Assembly: GCA_902588335.1 (NCBI GenBank)
Contig: CACIOV010000011.1
Coordinates: forward strand, 1 to 18,561
Reading direction: 5' to 3'
Length of the DNA stretch: 18,561 nt
From: an uncultured Pelagibacteraceae bacterium
GTDB lineage: Bacteria; Pseudomonadota; Alphaproteobacteria; Pelagibacterales; Pelagibacteraceae
Shown: one piece after another, positions 16,297-18,561 of the stretch
Layout: each line of letters starts with the position of its first letter
Numbering within the stretch: position 1 is the stretch's first letter
Notes under the pieces: generated by a model
Seen by the model: only the letters and a program-made list of their open reading frames with translations
The model's database searches: none
Told to the model about the DNA's origin: nothing
Translations under genes and position numbers: made by a program

Positions 16297-18171
16297 ATGG
16301 GAAAAATTTTATACATTGATGCCTCGCATCCGGATGAGACTAGAATCGTACTCAAATCAGAAAATCATATTGAAGAATATGAGTACGAAAACAAAAATAA
16401 ACTTTATTTAAAAAATAATATTTATTTAGGAAAAGTTAGCAGAATTGAGCCTTCTTTACAGGCTGCTTTTGTTAATTACGGAAAACAAAGACACGGTTTT
16501 TTAGCATTTAATGATATTCAGTCAGATTATTATCAAATACCTCACGATGATAAAGATAAACTCAAAAAAGAGGAAGAAAATTTAAGATTAGAGCTTAAAG
16601 AAAAAAGTAATAATGTTGATGAGAATGAAAAAAAGCAAGATGAAAATTCTAATGTAATTTCCTCTAATCTTGAAAACAAAGATAATAACTCTATTGATGA
16701 AAAAAAAAATGAAAATTTACCAATAGAAAAAAATAACTTAAATGAAAGAAATAATCAGTTTAACGAACTAAAAAAAAGATACGGCATTAGAAGATATAAA
16801 ATACAAGAAGTAATCAAACCAGAACAAATAATTTTGGTCCAAGTTTTAAAAGATGAACGAGGCCAGAAAGGTGCCGCATTATCGACTTTTATATCTTTAG
16901 CTGGAAAATATAGTGTATTAATGCCAAATACCCCTAAAGGAGGTGGCATTTCTAGAAAAATAGTAAATTCCGATGACAGAAAAAAAATTAGAGCTATTCT
17001 GCAAGATATAAAAATTCCTGAAACTATGGGATTGATAGTTAGAACTGCGGGTTTAAATAAAACAAAAAATGAACTTAATAAAGATGTTTTGAACACTATT
17101 AAAGTATGGGAAGAAATTAAAGAAAAAGCAGTCGAATCTATAGCTCCCAATTTAGTCTATGAAGAAGGGGACCTTATTAAAAGAGCAATAAGGGACATAT
17201 ATGACAATGAAACTAACAATATAATTGTAGATGGAAATGAAGGCTATCAAAAAGCTAAAAATTTTATGAAATTTTTGATGCCCGAAAGCGTAAAAAGAAT
17301 AAAAAAATATAGAGGAAAAATTCCTCTTTTCCATGATGTTGGGATTGAAAAAAGTTTAAATAAAATTTTTGAACCGGTTGTGAAATTAGAATCTGGTGGA
17401 TACTTAGTTATCAATCCTACTGAAGCATTAGTATCAATTGATGTAAATTCAGGGCAGTCGATTAAAGAATCAAATATAGAAAAAACAGCTTTAAAAACTA
17501 ATCTTGAAGCTGCAGAAGAAATATCTAGACAGATTAAAATAAGAGATCTTTCAGGACTAATTGTAATTGATTTTATTGATATGTTAAATTTTTATAATAG
17601 ACGAATTATTGAAAGAAAATTAAAAGAAAAACTAAAAGATGACAGAGCTAGAATCCAATTTGGAAGAATAAGTAATTTTGGATTACTTGAAATGACAAGA
17701 CAAAGATTAAGGGAAAGTTCAGTAAAGTGGAATATGACACTTTCATTAGATTCTTTTGCTTTAAAAATTGTAAAAAAAGGAGAGGAATTAGCCTTTTCTA
17801 ACAAAGCAAAAATTATAAATATCAGCGTTCCTTTAAAAGTTAAAACTTATATCGAAGAATTTTTAGCCAAAGAAATAAAACATTTTAAAACAAAGTATAA
17901 ATTAGAATTTAATATAATTGCAGACAATAAGTTAGTAATTCCTGAATATAAAATAGATTTACTAAATAAAAATAATAAAATAATTAAAAAAATTGAAAAT
18001 ATTGAACAAATTGAACAGATTTCATCAAAAATAAATTATGAAAGGAAAAATTTTAAAAATAAAAAATTCAATAAAAATTTTAAAATGAGAAATAAATTTA
18101 GAAAAAAATTTAAATATCATTCAAAAATTAAAAAAAATAATTTTGATAATAAAAAGTCAGCTAATTTTTAA
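16297..18171 (+). CDS. rne: Ribonuclease E/G family endoribonuclease, short and cysteine-free
   Basis: A 624-residue RNase E-type enzyme for mRNA decay and rRNA/tRNA processing, much shorter than the 1061 residues of E. coli. The N-terminus MGKILYIDASHPDETRIVL is RNase E-like. An S1 domain follows (YLGKVSRIEPSLQAAFVNYG), interrupted at about 85-155 by a Lys/Glu/Asn-rich low-complexity insert. The catalytic core has IDVNSGQS (Asp382) and VIDFIDM (Asp425, Asp428), then ARIQFGRISNFGLLEMTRQRL. At the place of the zinc-link CPxC the chain reads RESSVKWNMTLSLDS (472-486), and the whole protein has no Cys. The tail from about 590 is short, very basic and rich in Asn and Phe. No large scaffold region follows, so degradosome assembly is doubtful. 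RNase G is the alternative name; the S1 insert favours RNase E. Confidence 0.9.
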   Translation: MGKILYIDASHPDETRIVLKSENHIEEYEYENKNKLYLKNNIYLGKVSRIEPSLQAAFVNYGKQRHGFLAFNDIQSDYYQIPHDDKDKLKKEEENLRLELKEKSNNVDENEKKQDENSNVISSNLENKDNNSIDEKKNENLPIEKNNLNERNNQFNELKKRYGIRRYKIQEVIKPEQIILVQVLKDERGQKGAALSTFISLAGKYSVLMPNTPKGGGISRKIVNSDDRKKIRAILQDIKIPETMGLIVRTAGLNKTKNELNKDVLNTIKVWEEIKEKAVESIAPNLVYEEGDLIKRAIRDIYDNETNNIIVDGNEGYQKAKNFMKFLMPESVKRIKKYRGKIPLFHDVGIEKSLNKIFEPVVKLESGGYLVINPTEALVSIDVNSGQSIKESNIEKTALKTNLEAAEEISRQIKIRDLSGLIVIDFIDMLNFYNRRIIERKLKEKLKDDRARIQFGRISNFGLLEMTRQRLRESSVKWNMTLSLDSFALKIVKKGEELAFSNKAKIINISVPLKVKTYIEEFLAKEIKHFKTKYKLEFNIIADNKLVIPEYKIDLLNKNNKIIKKIENIEQIEQISSKINYERKNFKNKKFNKNFKMRNKFRKKFKYHSKIKKNNFDNKKSANF

Positions 18172-18182
18172 ATTTAAAATAA

Positions 18183-18561
18183 TTAAATTAAATTCTTTTC
18201 AGGCGAGGATGGGCTGCCGTATTTTCTTTTTTTCATCCTTCCAGCTTTAAAAGCTTTTCTTCCTGCTATAACAGCATGCTTCATTGCTTCTGCCATTAAA
18301 ACTGGGTTTTTTTGCTTCTGCTATCGCAGTATTTAACAAAACTCCATCACACCCTAACTCCATCGCAATAGTTGCGTCTGAAGCTGTACCTACTCCAGCA
18401 TCAACAATCACTGGAACATCTGATTGTTCTTTTATTAAGGAAATATTTGTTCTGTTTTGTATTCCAATTCCTGATCCAATAGGTGCTCCTAACGGCATGA
18501 TTGCACACGCTCCAACATCTTCTAATTTTTTTGTCATAATTGGATCATCGGTACAATAAAC
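18183..18561 (-). CDS. thiG: Thiazole synthase ThiG, 3' part, with an apparent frameshift
   Basis: The frame enters from the right edge as [20 protein letters not shown] and continues with [25 protein letters not shown] and [18 protein letters not shown], a textbook ThiG C-terminal half. ThiG makes the thiazole phosphate of thiamine in the cytoplasm. At an A7 run (18313-18307) the frame breaks and would stop at 18249-18247. Removing one A restores [20 protein letters not shown] and the typical SPSSP ending, with a stop at 18185-18183. The 5' half and the catalytic lysine lie outside the window. The ATG at 18537 is an internal Met, not the start. The break is either a real mutation or a homopolymer sequencing error; the intact downstream frame favours an error or very recent loss. 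Confidence 0.9.

Noticed and set aside
18166..18179. TTTTAAATTTAAAA palindrome after rne as a bidirectional terminator
   Set aside because: It has no G or C in the stem and would be very unstable. Such words are common in DNA this AT-rich.
18247..18537. A 96-residue ThiG starting at ATG 18537
   Set aside because: The frame continues upstream to the window edge with ThiG-like sequence (YCTDDP), and the last 20 residues come from the shifted frame.
1..18561. Phage, defence, CRISPR, transposon or biosynthetic cluster signals
   Set aside because: All recognised genes are core housekeeping families. I saw no repeat arrays, transposases, integrases or tRNA-associated attachment sites.

Overview
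The window looks like a streamlined, AT-rich alphaproteobacterial core genome, most likely a SAR11 (Pelagibacterales) marine bacterium. The support is very low GC, intergenic gaps mostly of a few bases or short overlaps, a complete SUF iron-sulfur operon led by an Rrf2/IscR-type regulator, and the alphaproteobacterial grouping of rne, mrcA and prfB. The taxon is inferred from gene order and composition; I could not run a search. No rRNA, tRNA, CRISPR array, insertion sequence, phage gene or other mobile element is visible.

Layout: (1) Positions 1-980 hold the start of an unrecognised small basic protein, a well-formed promoter with a palindrome filling its spacer, and a DUF3431-like gene, all on the minus strand. 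(2) Positions 1048-7221 are one tightly packed minus-strand operon, in transcription order iscR-sufB-sufC-sufD-sufS-sufU-sufT-sufA. Adjacent genes overlap by 1-11 bases or are 1 base apart. Upstream of iscR is a promoter whose -35 box lies inside a strong match to the IscR type 1 operator. A Fur-box-like sequence sits in the same intergenic region. (3) Positions 7363-10425 hold housekeeping genes: a COG2945 alpha/beta hydrolase, anmK (peptidoglycan recycling) and tyrS. (4) Positions 10418-16119 are a minus-strand operon mrcA-prfB-AsmA-like, with 2-base gaps. prfB carries the classic programmed +1 frameshift, so its first 22 codons lie in another frame. (5) From 16297 comes rne on the plus strand, an unusually short RNase E with no cysteine at all. 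It is followed by the convergent 3' part of thiG, which is broken by one extra base in an A7 run.

How the genes work together: SufS and SufU mobilise sulfur from cysteine, SufBCD assembles clusters, SufA and SufT help deliver them, and IscR probably senses cluster status and represses the operon. mrcA and anmK serve peptidoglycan synthesis and recycling, and the AsmA-like protein probably serves envelope lipid homeostasis. prfB, tyrS and rne serve translation and RNA turnover.

I see no convincing undescribed multi-gene system. The points most worth a second look are the autoregulatory and iron-linked sites in the suf promoter region, the zinc-link-less RNase E, the prfB recoding site, the thiG frameshift and the operator-like palindrome near position 120.
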